This document shows, piece by piece, positions 43,680 through 51,256 of a stretch of DNA of 64,000 nt. Every line of letters begins with the position of its first letter. The stretch's first letter is position 1. This DNA is from Salmonella enterica subsp. enterica serovar Typhimurium str. LT2 (lineage in GTDB: Bacteria > Pseudomonadota > Gammaproteobacteria > Enterobacterales > Enterobacteriaceae). The stretch is from contig NC_003197.2 of the NCBI RefSeq assembly GCF_000006945.2, positions 620,001 through 684,000 of the forward strand. The letters run 5' to 3'. Made by a program: the position numbers and the translations under genes. A model generated the notes under the pieces. That model saw only the letters and a program-made list of their open reading frames with translations. It was not told the origin of the DNA and searched no databases.

Positions 43680-44767
43680 TATATTCTGAAAAATTCAACT
43701 TTTTCAAACGCCGCACGCAGGGTGTCTGGCGTTAACGTCACCGGTAAATAGTGGATGGATTCGACCGGGCGCAGGGTATGCGCGATGACCCTATCGATCT
43801 CGGCGGTGTTATGAATATCCACGTCCAGTTCGCTAAGCCGGGCCGGCAGATGAAATCGCCGGTACGCTGTAATCAATTGCGCCAGCACGTCATCTTGTCC
43901 CAGTAGCGCGCTTTGCACCAGAATGCCATAAGCCACTTTCGTTCCGTGCAGGAATTTTTCCGTTTGCGGCAGGACGGTCAGACCGTTGTGTACCGCATGG
44001 GCGGCGGCGACACGGGTATAGCGTTCCCCGAGGCCGCCGACCATACCGCCGCCAGCAATAATCGCATCCACCACGTCGCAAAATGCCTGGGTCAGCCGAC
44101 GCTGCTGTTTATCCGCTAATGCTTGTTCGCTGCTGTCCAGCAGGAGATCGCGAATAGCGCACGCGCTGTTAATGCCCAGCCTTACGGTCAATGGCAATGT
44201 TTCAGGCTGCGGCGCAAGCACAACGGCTTCATACCATTTCGCCAGCGTATCGCCAATGCCAGCTAACAGATAGTCATCGGGCGCCTGCAGAATAATGCGC
44301 GGTTCGACCAGCACCAGAAAATTGGCATCATCAAAAATTTCGAACTGTAACGCCTGTCCCGCGTCGTTATACCAGACGGAAAGCGGTGTCCAGGCGGCGC
44401 AGGTTGCCGCGATTGTCGGGATAGCGACAAACGGCAGCGCCAGACGGCGGGCGAGCGCTTTGGCGGTATCGAGCAGCGCGCCGCCGCCGACGCCTATCAC
44501 CACCTGACGATCGTCGTTGCAGGCGTGCGCCAGTTGGGCAACATGGCGTTCGCTACAATGGCCGGTAAACGGCAGATGCTTTGCGCCAGCACGTTCAAAC
44601 GCTTCCGGCAGGTAAGGCCGGGCGGCGGCAATCGCGCGTTCGCCGTACACCCAAACGGCGTGGGAAAGCTGTTCCGGCGTGAAAAAGTCGGTCAGTCTTT
44701 CGAGGCTTCCTGCATGGGAAAAATAATTCGCCGGGCCGGTAACGACGCGGATCTCAGTGTGGTTCAT
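43679..44767 (-). CDS. hcxA: HcxA (YbdH), hydroxycarboxylate dehydrogenase A
   Basis: A 362-residue iron-type alcohol/glycerol dehydrogenase-like protein. The NAD-binding GVGGGALLDTAKALA and the metal-binding histidines in AAAHAVHNGL and the neighbourhood of HGTKVAYG are visible. In E. coli YbdH reduces 2-oxoacids such as 2-oxobutyrate and 2-oxoglutarate. Divergent from ybdL, with a MetJ-type operator between them, which fits a role around methionine-derived 2-oxo acids. Confidence 0.88.
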   Translation of the reverse strand: MNHTEIRVVTGPANYFSHAGSLERLTDFFTPEQLSHAVWVYGERAIAAARPYLPEAFERAGAKHLPFTGHCSERHVAQLAHACNDDRQVVIGVGGGALLDTAKALARRLALPFVAIPTIAATCAAWTPLSVWYNDAGQALQFEIFDDANFLVLVEPRIILQAPDDYLLAGIGDTLAKWYEAVVLAPQPETLPLTVRLGINSACAIRDLLLDSSEQALADKQQRRLTQAFCDVVDAIIAGGGMVGGLGERYTRVAAAHAVHNGLTVLPQTEKFLHGTKVAYGILVQSALLGQDDVLAQLITAYRRFHLPARLSELDVDIHNTAEIDRVIAHTLRPVESIHYLPVTLTPDTLRAAFEKVEFFRI

Positions 44768-44810
44768 GTTGTGTTGTCCTTAGGGTCTTCTCACCGTTGT
44801 TATTATATTT

Positions 44811-44826
44811 AGACATCTAAACGTCT
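44811..44826. promoter_or_regulatory. MetJ operator (two met boxes) between hcxA and ybdL
   Basis: Two tandem 8-bp boxes, AGACATCT and AAACGTCT, match the met box AGACGTCT at 7 of 8 positions each. MetJ dimers bind such tandem boxes. It sits about 45 bp upstream of hcxA and about 70 bp upstream of ybdL, so both could be methionine-repressed. Confidence 0.8.
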
Positions 44827-44893
44827 TGATTGCCAAATACTAACACCCTGTGATAGTGTGTCAACAACCACATCACTGGCGGGTATGAAGATA

Positions 44894-46054
44894 ATGAGAA
44901 ATAACCCACTGATTCCAAAAAGCAAATTGCCAAATCTTGGTACCACGATTTTTACGCAAATGAGCGCGCTGGCGCAGAAACATCAGGCAATAAATTTATC
45001 GCAAGGCTTCCCTGATTTTGATGGTCCTCGTTATTTGCACGAGCGGTTGGCTTATCATGTCGCGCAGGGCGCGAATCAATATGCGCCGATGACGGGGGCG
45101 CAGGCGCTGCGGGAGGCCATTGCCGATAAAACGGCGGAAATATATGGTTATCGACCCGATGACGTCAGTGATATCACCGTCACAGCGGGCGCGACAGAAG
45201 CGCTGTATGCGGCGATTACCGCGCTGGTGCGGGCAGGGGATGAGGTTATCTGTTTCGATCCCAGTTACGACAGCTATGCCCCAGCCGTGGCGCTCTCCGG
45301 CGGCGTGTTAAAACGCATAGCGCTTACGCCGCCGCATTTTCGCGTCGACTGGCAGGCGTTTTCGGCGTTGCTTAGCGAGCGCACGCGACTGGTGATCCTC
45401 AATACGCCGCATAATCCCACCGCTACCGTCTGGCGTCAGGCGGATATCGAGGCGCTGTGGCAGGCTATCGGCGAGCGGGAAATTTATGTGTTAAGCGATG
45501 AAGTGTACGAACATATTTGTTTTGCCGCCGAAGGTCATGCCAGCGTATTGGCGCACCCTCAGTTACGAGAGCGGGCGGTTGCCGTTTCATCGTTTGGTAA
45601 AACCTTTCATATGACAGGATGGAAGATTGGTTACTGCGTTGCGCCTGCGGCCATTAGCGCCGAAATACGCAAAGTTCATCAGTACCTGACGTTTTGCGTC
45701 AATACGCCGGCGCAACTGGCGCTGGCGGATATGCTGCGCGCCGCGCCGGAACACTATCGCGCGTTACCCGATTTTTACCGGAAAAAACGCGATGTGCTGG
45801 TTAACGCGCTGGCGCAAAGCCGATTAAAAGTGCTGCCCTGTGAAGGTACCTATTTTCTGTTAATCGATTACAGCGCAGTGTCGACGCTAAATGACGTTGA
45901 GTTTTGTCAGTGGCTAACCGAAGAAGTCGGTGTCGCCGCTATTCCGCTCTCTGTCTTTTGCGCCGCCCCTTTCCCGCATCAGCTTATACGTTTATGTTTC
46001 GCTAAACAGGAATCAACGCTGCTGGCCGCCGCAGAGCGCCTGTGTAAACTGTAG
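44894..46054 (+). CDS. ybdL: YbdL, methionine-preferring aminotransferase
   Basis: A 386-residue PLP-dependent class I aminotransferase. The family blocks are YAPMTGAQALREAIA, TVTAGATEALYAAI, NTPHNPTATVW, SDEVYEHICF and the PLP lysine in SSFGKTFHMTGWK (Lys236). E. coli YbdL prefers methionine, histidine and phenylalanine. It may act with 2-oxo-4-methylthiobutanoate. ATG 44894 gives the E. coli length; in-frame starts at 44858 and 44885 are possible but not conserved. A MetJ-type operator precedes it. Confidence 0.92.
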   Translation: MRNNPLIPKSKLPNLGTTIFTQMSALAQKHQAINLSQGFPDFDGPRYLHERLAYHVAQGANQYAPMTGAQALREAIADKTAEIYGYRPDDVSDITVTAGATEALYAAITALVRAGDEVICFDPSYDSYAPAVALSGGVLKRIALTPPHFRVDWQAFSALLSERTRLVILNTPHNPTATVWRQADIEALWQAIGEREIYVLSDEVYEHICFAAEGHASVLAHPQLRERAVAVSSFGKTFHMTGWKIGYCVAPAAISAEIRKVHQYLTFCVNTPAQLALADMLRAAPEHYRALPDFYRKKRDVLVNALAQSRLKVLPCEGTYFLLIDYSAVSTLNDVEFCQWLTEEVGVAAIPLSVFCAAPFPHQLIRLCFAKQESTLLAAAERLCKL

Positions 46055-46684
46055 TTATTTAACCGTCCACGCTCTGGAGAATCGACGGTCTGCAAAAAGC
46101 TCCTGCAGGCCGTTGATCTGTTTCAGGCGCAGGACTTCATCGGCGTCCATACCTAACTCCTGGCCGATTTTGCTCTCGTCCCAGCCTAGCAGAGAAAGTT
46201 CGCGCACGATTTCTGACATGGCGTGGATCTGGTGGCGCCCGCGCGCGCGGTTATGCCGAATGGTTGCCGCCATGCGTTCGTGACGTTCTCTGTCCAGACA
46301 CGTTATCGGCAGGTAGCCTTTCAGACGCCTTTTCAGGGCCGCTTTTCCTTTGCCCAGCTCATGACGGTGAAAACCGTCTACAATCTCGTACTCCTCCGTA
46401 TTGGCCTTTACCACCACGATCGGCTGAGTAAACCCATCTTGTTCAATCGATTTAAGCAGCAGTTTTTTCTCCGGCGGCGCAACGTTATTCGGGTTGTAGT
46501 CATTAGGTGAAATATGATCGTTTTTCACCCACAGGACACAATCGACAGGCTCATCGCGAAAAGGACTAACGCTATGTATCGCCATTCTAAATTCATTAAT
46601 GGCGGCGATCCTCTCCTCTTCAGGCAGTTCAGAGAGAAAGTGAGTTATTTCGGTTGTGAGTCGGTGTTGCATAAGATCCCCCAT
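46055..46684 (-). CDS. ybdM: YbdM, ParB/Srx-like protein
   Basis: A 209-residue protein of the ParB N-terminal (ParB/Srx) superfamily. The NTPase-fold motif GFTQPIVVV...EIVDGFHRHELG lies at about 84-111 (DGFHRHE at 103-109). A C-terminal helix-turn-helix-like part (EIVRELSLLGWDESKIGQELGM) follows at about 155-185. The biological role is unknown. It overlaps the 3' end of ybdN by 40 bp; the two genes are coupled. The pair resembles ibrB-ibrA, which control phage-borne eib genes. Confidence 0.88.
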   Translation of the reverse strand: MGDLMQHRLTTEITHFLSELPEEERIAAINEFRMAIHSVSPFRDEPVDCVLWVKNDHISPNDYNPNNVAPPEKKLLLKSIEQDGFTQPIVVVKANTEEYEIVDGFHRHELGKGKAALKRRLKGYLPITCLDRERHERMAATIRHNRARGRHQIHAMSEIVRELSLLGWDESKIGQELGMDADEVLRLKQINGLQELFADRRFSRAWTVK

Positions 46685-47880
46685 TCCTGGCGTTTAGCTT
46701 TCATACGTTCGTTATAACGCTGGTAATTCTTAGGTTTTGTCGGACTGAATGACAGCGCCCGGCACCAGTAATCATTGTTCAGTAATACTTTGCAGATCCG
46801 TCGCCACGACGGAATATCGCGCGATCCGATATCGCCATGCTGCGTTTGTGGAATGGTGTGCATGCCTTTTTTCTTATACCACTGCAAATAAACGGCGATT
46901 TTATTACGGTAATGTTCGGCAGTGACTTCAGGCATACTGTGTAGCAGGAGCAGCGCGTACTCTTCCCAGTTAAGGTGATCGGGTTTTAAAATTTTCCGGT
47001 GGCCGTAAAAATGGCTGTCTTGTCCGGCGTATATTCCTCCGCTGAGTGCGCCGCTGACTCTGGCGCACATGGCCGCCCAGCGCTCAGGTTCGATAACATG
47101 ATACAGCCATAACCCCTGTCGTTGTTCCGGGCCGAACGGTTCGCAAATACGCATGTAACGGGGCGGTACTCCAGCCTGATACATCAAATTATACAAAGGG
47201 TTACATGGTTTACCTGTTTTGGCGAACCAGGTCCAGATATCTGCGGTTTTCCAGTCATAGATGGGATAGATATACCAGGTGTGCCCCTTAGGGGCTAACG
47301 TGGTCCAGGGCTTATCGTCGGCAAAGCGCAGCTTATGCGAGTTAGCGATAGCGGCAAATCGGTTATAGGATTCGTCGGAACGAATACCGACCAGCATAGC
47401 GGCAGGACGTTTTTCTGAAAACCAGTCGGCAAAATCGCGAACGAACTGTTCAAAGGTCATGCCGTGTTGATAAAAGGAAAAAAAGGCCGGATCGGTAATC
47501 GCATCTTCTGGCGGTTGTCGTACCCAGTCGGTACCCGGCTGCCAACACTGCCACTCCGGCTGGTATTGTGAAAGGGAATTTTGTGTGGTTAAGGGTAATG
47601 CGACCCAATAAAAACGCTCAATAACGTCCGCGTAGTATTCACGTAACGATTCAATATAGGTGATGGTACAGGAGAATTGCGCTTCCCAGTCAATGAAGAG
47701 AACATGGATCTTTTTATTCATTTTGCGCGCCAACGTTGCCGTCAGGTGCAACATAAGTCCTGAATCTTTACCACCAGAAAATGAGACGCAGACCCGGGGT
47801 AAGGTTTCCAGGGTCCACATTATACGCTCTTGAGCCGCTTCCAGAACATTTTGCTCGAGCGGAACTTTATAAACCGACAT
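46645..47880 (-). CDS. ybdN: YbdN, PAPS-reductase-family PP-loop protein
   Basis: A 411-residue protein with the ATP pyrophosphatase PP-loop SFSGGKDSGLM (residues 33-43, SGGKDS at 35-40), as in phosphoadenosine phosphosulfate reductases and DndC. Further conserved blocks are FIDWEAQFSCTI, VGIRSDESYNR, and WYIYPIYDWKTADIW. The PAPS reductase catalytic ECG-H-x5 C-terminus is not seen. Function unknown; homologous to IbrA. Upstream of and overlapping ybdM. The intergenic region on the left of ybdO is AT-rich. Confidence 0.88.
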   Translation of the reverse strand: MSVYKVPLEQNVLEAAQERIMWTLETLPRVCVSFSGGKDSGLMLHLTATLARKMNKKIHVLFIDWEAQFSCTITYIESLREYYADVIERFYWVALPLTTQNSLSQYQPEWQCWQPGTDWVRQPPEDAITDPAFFSFYQHGMTFEQFVRDFADWFSEKRPAAMLVGIRSDESYNRFAAIANSHKLRFADDKPWTTLAPKGHTWYIYPIYDWKTADIWTWFAKTGKPCNPLYNLMYQAGVPPRYMRICEPFGPEQRQGLWLYHVIEPERWAAMCARVSGALSGGIYAGQDSHFYGHRKILKPDHLNWEEYALLLLHSMPEVTAEHYRNKIAVYLQWYKKKGMHTIPQTQHGDIGSRDIPSWRRICKVLLNNDYWCRALSFSPTKPKNYQRYNERMKAKRQEWGILCNTDSQPK

Positions 47881-48045
47881 CTCTGGATAGTCTCCGATGT
47901 GTTAACTACAGTATATTCGAAATAATTAACATAAAGGATAAGCAGATTAGATGAACTTGCAATGCTTTATTATATTTGTAAAATAAATATATTCCATAAA
48001 CATATACATTAAATTTATATTAATATCCGTTATCTGACCTTCTTA

Positions 48046-48948
48046 TTAATGTTTTTTTGTGATGTGCTCAATGAGCTCAGCAAATCCGCTATTATTCAGC
48101 GAAGCCCTATTATACATAAGATAGAATTGTATGGGAGCAATGGTAAAAGGTATGGTGACTTTTTTAAGTTTGATAGAGGAAGAGTAATAGTCAAAAAATG
48201 TTTGTGGTAAAAAACCAATAAGCTCCGTGGAGCTGATAGAGTTGGCGATGGTCATCAGCGATTTGCTTCTGAAACCAATTATTCTTTCCCCCAGCACATC
48301 ATCCATAAGTGAATGATATTCTTTCATACCGGTTGCCCGGGAGACGAGTTGCGTAAATGACTCTTGTAGAATTTCGTCGATAGTGGCGGTGTCGCCTAGT
48401 CGGGGATGGTTTTCACTGCAAACCAGGATGCATTCTAGCCTATTAAAGTGAGTACAAACAATAGAACGATTATTCAGTGGGGCCATTGAAACCACAATAT
48501 CTGCTTTGCGGTAGGCAAGCAGATCTTCAGGCAGTTCGTCAGTGGTCAAAATGTCGTGATGTTCAATTTCAACCTGTGGATCTTTGCGGATATATTTAAC
48601 TAATTTCATCACATATTGGGTGATCAACAGCTGTGGGCTGTAGATAATAAATTTTTTCTTCAGGCTGGACTGATTCATTATATTAATAGTTTGTTCCAGG
48701 CTGTTAAGATTATTTTCTAAATGATAATGTAAATTAATGCCTGTTACGGTAGGCGTAATTCCTTTGCCTGAACGAATAAATAGAGGGTCGTTGAATTGCG
48801 TGCGCAGGCGTTGCAATGACTGGCTTACGGCAGAAGGTGTAATATAGAGTGTTTCTGCTGCTTTGCTAATGCTTAAATGTTGATAGATACATTCAAATAT
48901 AACCAACAGGTTAAGATCAAATTTTTTAAGGTCGTAAAGGTTAGCCAT
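48046..48948 (-). CDS. ybdO: YbdO (CitR), LysR-family regulator, AT-rich gene
   Basis: A 300-residue LysR-type transcription regulator. The N-terminal helix-turn-helix (SISKAAETLYITPSAVSQSLQRL, about 27-49) and GKGITPTVTG are clear; the effector domain follows. The N-terminus resembles E. coli YbdO/CitR strongly, the effector half less so. The coding region and both flanks (47885-48045 and 48950-49100) are distinctly AT-rich compared with the neighbouring genes, which suggests H-NS silencing or old transfer. Its targets are not known from this sequence. Confidence 0.85.
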   Translation of the reverse strand: MANLYDLKKFDLNLLVIFECIYQHLSISKAAETLYITPSAVSQSLQRLRTQFNDPLFIRSGKGITPTVTGINLHYHLENNLNSLEQTINIMNQSSLKKKFIIYSPQLLITQYVMKLVKYIRKDPQVEIEHHDILTTDELPEDLLAYRKADIVVSMAPLNNRSIVCTHFNRLECILVCSENHPRLGDTATIDEILQESFTQLVSRATGMKEYHSLMDDVLGERIIGFRSKSLMTIANSISSTELIGFLPQTFFDYYSSSIKLKKVTIPFTIAPIQFYLMYNRASLNNSGFAELIEHITKKH

Positions 48949-49264
48949 AGTATGTTCCCGGCATTATCATGGTATCTTCCATGATTATGACTTAATCTCA
49001 ATAATTTACCAGAGTTATGTTTATTAAACTTAATGTAGAGTTTATTTAAACTAAAATACCACAGTTATGAATATTTTAGCGAGTAAATAATTACAGTAAA
49101 GGCGGACATAACGTACACTTTTATAACCACGCCGTTAGTCTAAAAAGGCTGTGTCGGATGACATGCTGGTCTGGCGTCGCGTTAATGCCAGTCAGAGGTT
49201 GGCCCGACAAACGTAGCGCTATCGGGCGTGGTACGGTTAAGCTCCAGCTTTGCTAATTTCTGCG
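48949..49264. other. intergenic region between ybdO and dsbG
   Basis: The right-hand part (49150-49230) contains REP-like inverted repeats. GCCCGA (49202-49207) and TCGGGC (49222-49227) flank a short imperfect loop, and CTGGCGT / ATGCCAG lie just before it. The left 150 bp is AT-rich and must hold the ybdO promoter. No ORF of note was seen. Confidence 0.55.
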
Positions 49265-50011
49265 TTAAGGCTGCCCCATCATGGCGTCCAGTTGCGCTTT
49301 TTCCGGTAAACCCACAACCTGTTGCAAAATCTTATCTTTATTCATGTAATAAATTGCTGGCGTCGCGTTAGCGCCAAGATCGTCCATTAGCTGCTGATTC
49401 TGATTAATGACTTTCATCTGCGCCGGGGGGATGGACGCCGGAACTTCCAGCTTCATCTTTCCTGCGGAGGCTTCATAGTCATGCCAGGTTTTCGCCGGGT
49501 CTTTCGCGGCTAAAATCGCTGCGGCTGTGGCCGGGCTTTCCGGTTTAATCACGCCGACCAGTAATGTGCGTAATTGTACCTTGCCGGATTCGACCCACGG
49601 ACGAGCTTGTTGCCAAAACTGCTTACAATAGGGGCAGAAAGGGTCGGCGAAGACATACAGCACCACCGGCGCGTCTTTTTTACCGTCGAGTATCCATGAC
49701 GCTTTTTCCATTTTCTGCCACATTTCACGTCCGGCCGGTGCATAGATCTCTTTTTCTATCAGGGCGTTGCTAAGATTTTCGCCTTTTTCATTATACATAT
49801 AGCCGGAAATCGCGTGTTTACCGTCCGGCGTCAGGTAAATCGTGACGCCCATATCCTGATACTTTCCGAGATAGCCCTTCATGCCCCCCGGCGCCTCGAA
49901 GGATTTCAGGATAGTTATACCCTGTTTTTCAATGGCTTTAACCGGCGCAGGCAGTTCTTCCGCGTGGGCGAGAATGGGCAGCATAGCAAGCAGCAATGTA
50001 CGTTTAATCAT
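49265..50011 (-). CDS. dsbG: DsbG, periplasmic thiol-disulfide isomerase/chaperone
   Basis: A 248-residue periplasmic protein. It has a signal peptide of about 17 residues (LPILAHA), an N-terminal dimerisation domain, and a thioredoxin-like domain with the active site CPYC (Cys126-Cys129) and the cis-proline in NATPAIYY. DsbG keeps single cysteines of periplasmic proteins reduced. ATG 50011 starts the signal peptide; the frame is open upstream to 50071. Divergent from ahpC, with an OxyR-type site between them. Confidence 0.95.
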   Translation of the reverse strand: MIKRTLLLAMLPILAHAEELPAPVKAIEKQGITILKSFEAPGGMKGYLGKYQDMGVTIYLTPDGKHAISGYMYNEKGENLSNALIEKEIYAPAGREMWQKMEKASWILDGKKDAPVVLYVFADPFCPYCKQFWQQARPWVESGKVQLRTLLVGVIKPESPATAAAILAAKDPAKTWHDYEASAGKMKLEVPASIPPAQMKVINQNQQLMDDLGANATPAIYYMNKDKILQQVVGLPEKAQLDAMMGQP

Positions 50012-50047
50012 ATTTTTTCCTTTTAATATCAAAGCGAAAAGAGTATT

Positions 50048-50084
50048 AATGATGATGCCTATCACAGACATAGGTAAGAGCTGG
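50048..50084. promoter_or_regulatory. candidate OxyR site between dsbG and ahpC
   Basis: The central part CTAT-N7-ATAG (50059-50073) is exact. OxyR sites have four ATAG/CTAT elements at this spacing; the outer two match poorly here (AATG and CTGG). It lies 48-62 bp upstream of the dsbG ATG and just upstream of the ahpC promoter below. OxyR controls ahpC and dsbG in E. coli. Confidence 0.6.
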
Positions 50085-50094
50085 CGTGCCAGGA

Positions 50095-50123
50095 TTGCCC
50101 TTTCTGTGCTGGGGTGATGTAAT
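50095..50123 (+). promoter_or_regulatory. candidate distal ahpC promoter
   Basis: TTGCCC, a 17-bp spacer and TGTAAT, with TGA directly before the -10. It begins just downstream of the OxyR-type site, the normal place for OxyR activation. The predicted start near 50130 leaves a leader of about 320 nt. Confidence 0.65.
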
Positions 50124-50277
50124 CCTTTTCGCTGTTACAGCCTTTGTTAAGGTAATGTAGAGCGCAACACTTAGCCAGCATATACGCTATGGATTTCGAG
50201 TTGCAGACAATACGTCTGTAATTTGCAAGACGAGTCGTACTGGCTCTGAAGTTACCTACGGGTAGTTCAGGTAATGG

Positions 50278-50302
50278 GGCCGCCTGTCAGGCGGCCTTTT
50301 TA
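50278..50302 (+). terminator. terminator-like hairpin within the ahpC leader
   Basis: GGCCGCC, TGTCA, GGCGGCC form a perfect 7-bp GC stem followed by TTTTTAC. It is 150 bp upstream of ahpC and downstream of the distal promoter. It could end a separate short transcript of about 170 nt, or attenuate ahpC. Confidence 0.75.
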
Positions 50303-50351
50303 CTTTAGATGGCTGACAGGGCGCAGTGTTCACAATGTCGCCCGAATCGGG

Positions 50352-50381
50352 TTGTTAGTTAACGCTTATTGATTTGATAAT
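50352..50381 (+). promoter_or_regulatory. candidate proximal ahpC promoter
   Basis: TTGTTA (50352-50357) and GATAAT (50376-50381) are 18 bp apart, downstream of the leader hairpin. It would give a leader of about 65 nt and could express ahpC without passing the terminator. Confidence 0.5.
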
Positions 50382-50451
50382 GGAAACGCATTAGCCGAAT
50401 CAGCAAAATTTCGTTAACTTACTCCTCAACGAAAACACGGAGGAAGTATAG

Positions 50452-51015
50452 ATGTCCTTAATTAACACCAAAATCAAACCTTTCAAAAACCAGGCGTTCA
50501 AAAACGGTGAATTCATTGAAGTCACCGAGAAAGATACCGAAGGCCGCTGGAGCGTCTTCTTCTTCTACCCGGCCGATTTTACCTTTGTTTGCCCGACTGA
50601 ACTGGGTGACGTTGCCGACCATTACGAAGAACTGCAGAAGCTGGGCGTAGACGTTTATTCCGTCTCAACCGATACTCACTTCACGCACAAAGCATGGCAC
50701 AGCAGCTCTGAAACTATCGCAAAAATCAAATATGCGATGATCGGCGACCCGACTGGCGCCCTGACCCGTAACTTCGACAACATGCGTGAAGATGAAGGTC
50801 TGGCAGACCGTGCGACCTTTGTTGTTGACCCGCAGGGTATCATCCAGGCGATCGAAGTTACCGCTGAAGGTATCGGCCGTGACGCGTCTGACCTGCTGCG
50901 TAAAATTAAAGCAGCACAGTACGTTGCCGCTCACCCAGGCGAAGTATGCCCGGCGAAATGGAAAGAAGGCGAAGCGACTCTGGCTCCATCCTTAGACCTG
51001 GTCGGTAAAATCTAA
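50452..51015 (+). CDS. ahpC: AhpC, alkyl hydroperoxide reductase peroxiredoxin
   Basis: A 187-residue typical two-cysteine peroxiredoxin that reduces hydrogen peroxide and organic peroxides, and peroxynitrite. The peroxidatic cysteine is in FVCPTELGD (Cys47 counting Met) and the resolving one in GEVCPAKW (Cys166). It forms decamers and is recycled by AhpF. It has a strong GGAGGAAGT site and a codon usage biased as in highly expressed genes. Followed by ahpF. Confidence 0.98.
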   Translation: MSLINTKIKPFKNQAFKNGEFIEVTEKDTEGRWSVFFFYPADFTFVCPTELGDVADHYEELQKLGVDVYSVSTDTHFTHKAWHSSSETIAKIKYAMIGDPTGALTRNFDNMREDEGLADRATFVVDPQGIIQAIEVTAEGIGRDASDLLRKIKAAQYVAAHPGEVCPAKWKEGEATLAPSLDLVGKI

Positions 51016-51141
51016 ATTTCCGTCGTCTTTCACGCCATAGCTGCGTTGGCGTCGCCTGCTCACCCCGGTCACTTACTTCAGTAAGCTCCCGGGGATTCTC
51101 AGGCTAGCCGCCTTACTCTGACGTGAAATACTTTGGAAATT
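51015..51141. repeat. interspersed repeat with inverted ends between ahpC and ahpF
   Basis: A 127-bp element has complementary ends: AATTTCC (51015-51021) with GGAAATT (51135-51141), and TTTCACG (51028-51034) with CGTGAAA (51122-51128). The centre has CTTACT-tc-AGTAAG inside CCCCGG...CCGGGG. The sequence resembles a known enterobacterial intergenic repeat (IRU/RSA type). In the message it would fold into a long cruciform-like stem and may set the ahpC:ahpF ratio. Confidence 0.7.
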
Positions 51142-51256
51142 GTTTCAGTCATGGGCGCACCCGCGCCCATTTCATTTCAGCACCATGACGCAAGTTGCAT
51201 TAATGCAGTCCCGCGAAGTCGGCTTGCATGATGATGTTTTCAGAGAGGGAAGAAGA

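Noticed and set aside
51140..51256. Longer N-terminus for AhpF starting in the repeat
   Set aside because: The added 39 residues come from the intergenic repeat; the ATG at 51257 has a good ribosome-binding site and gives the known protein length.
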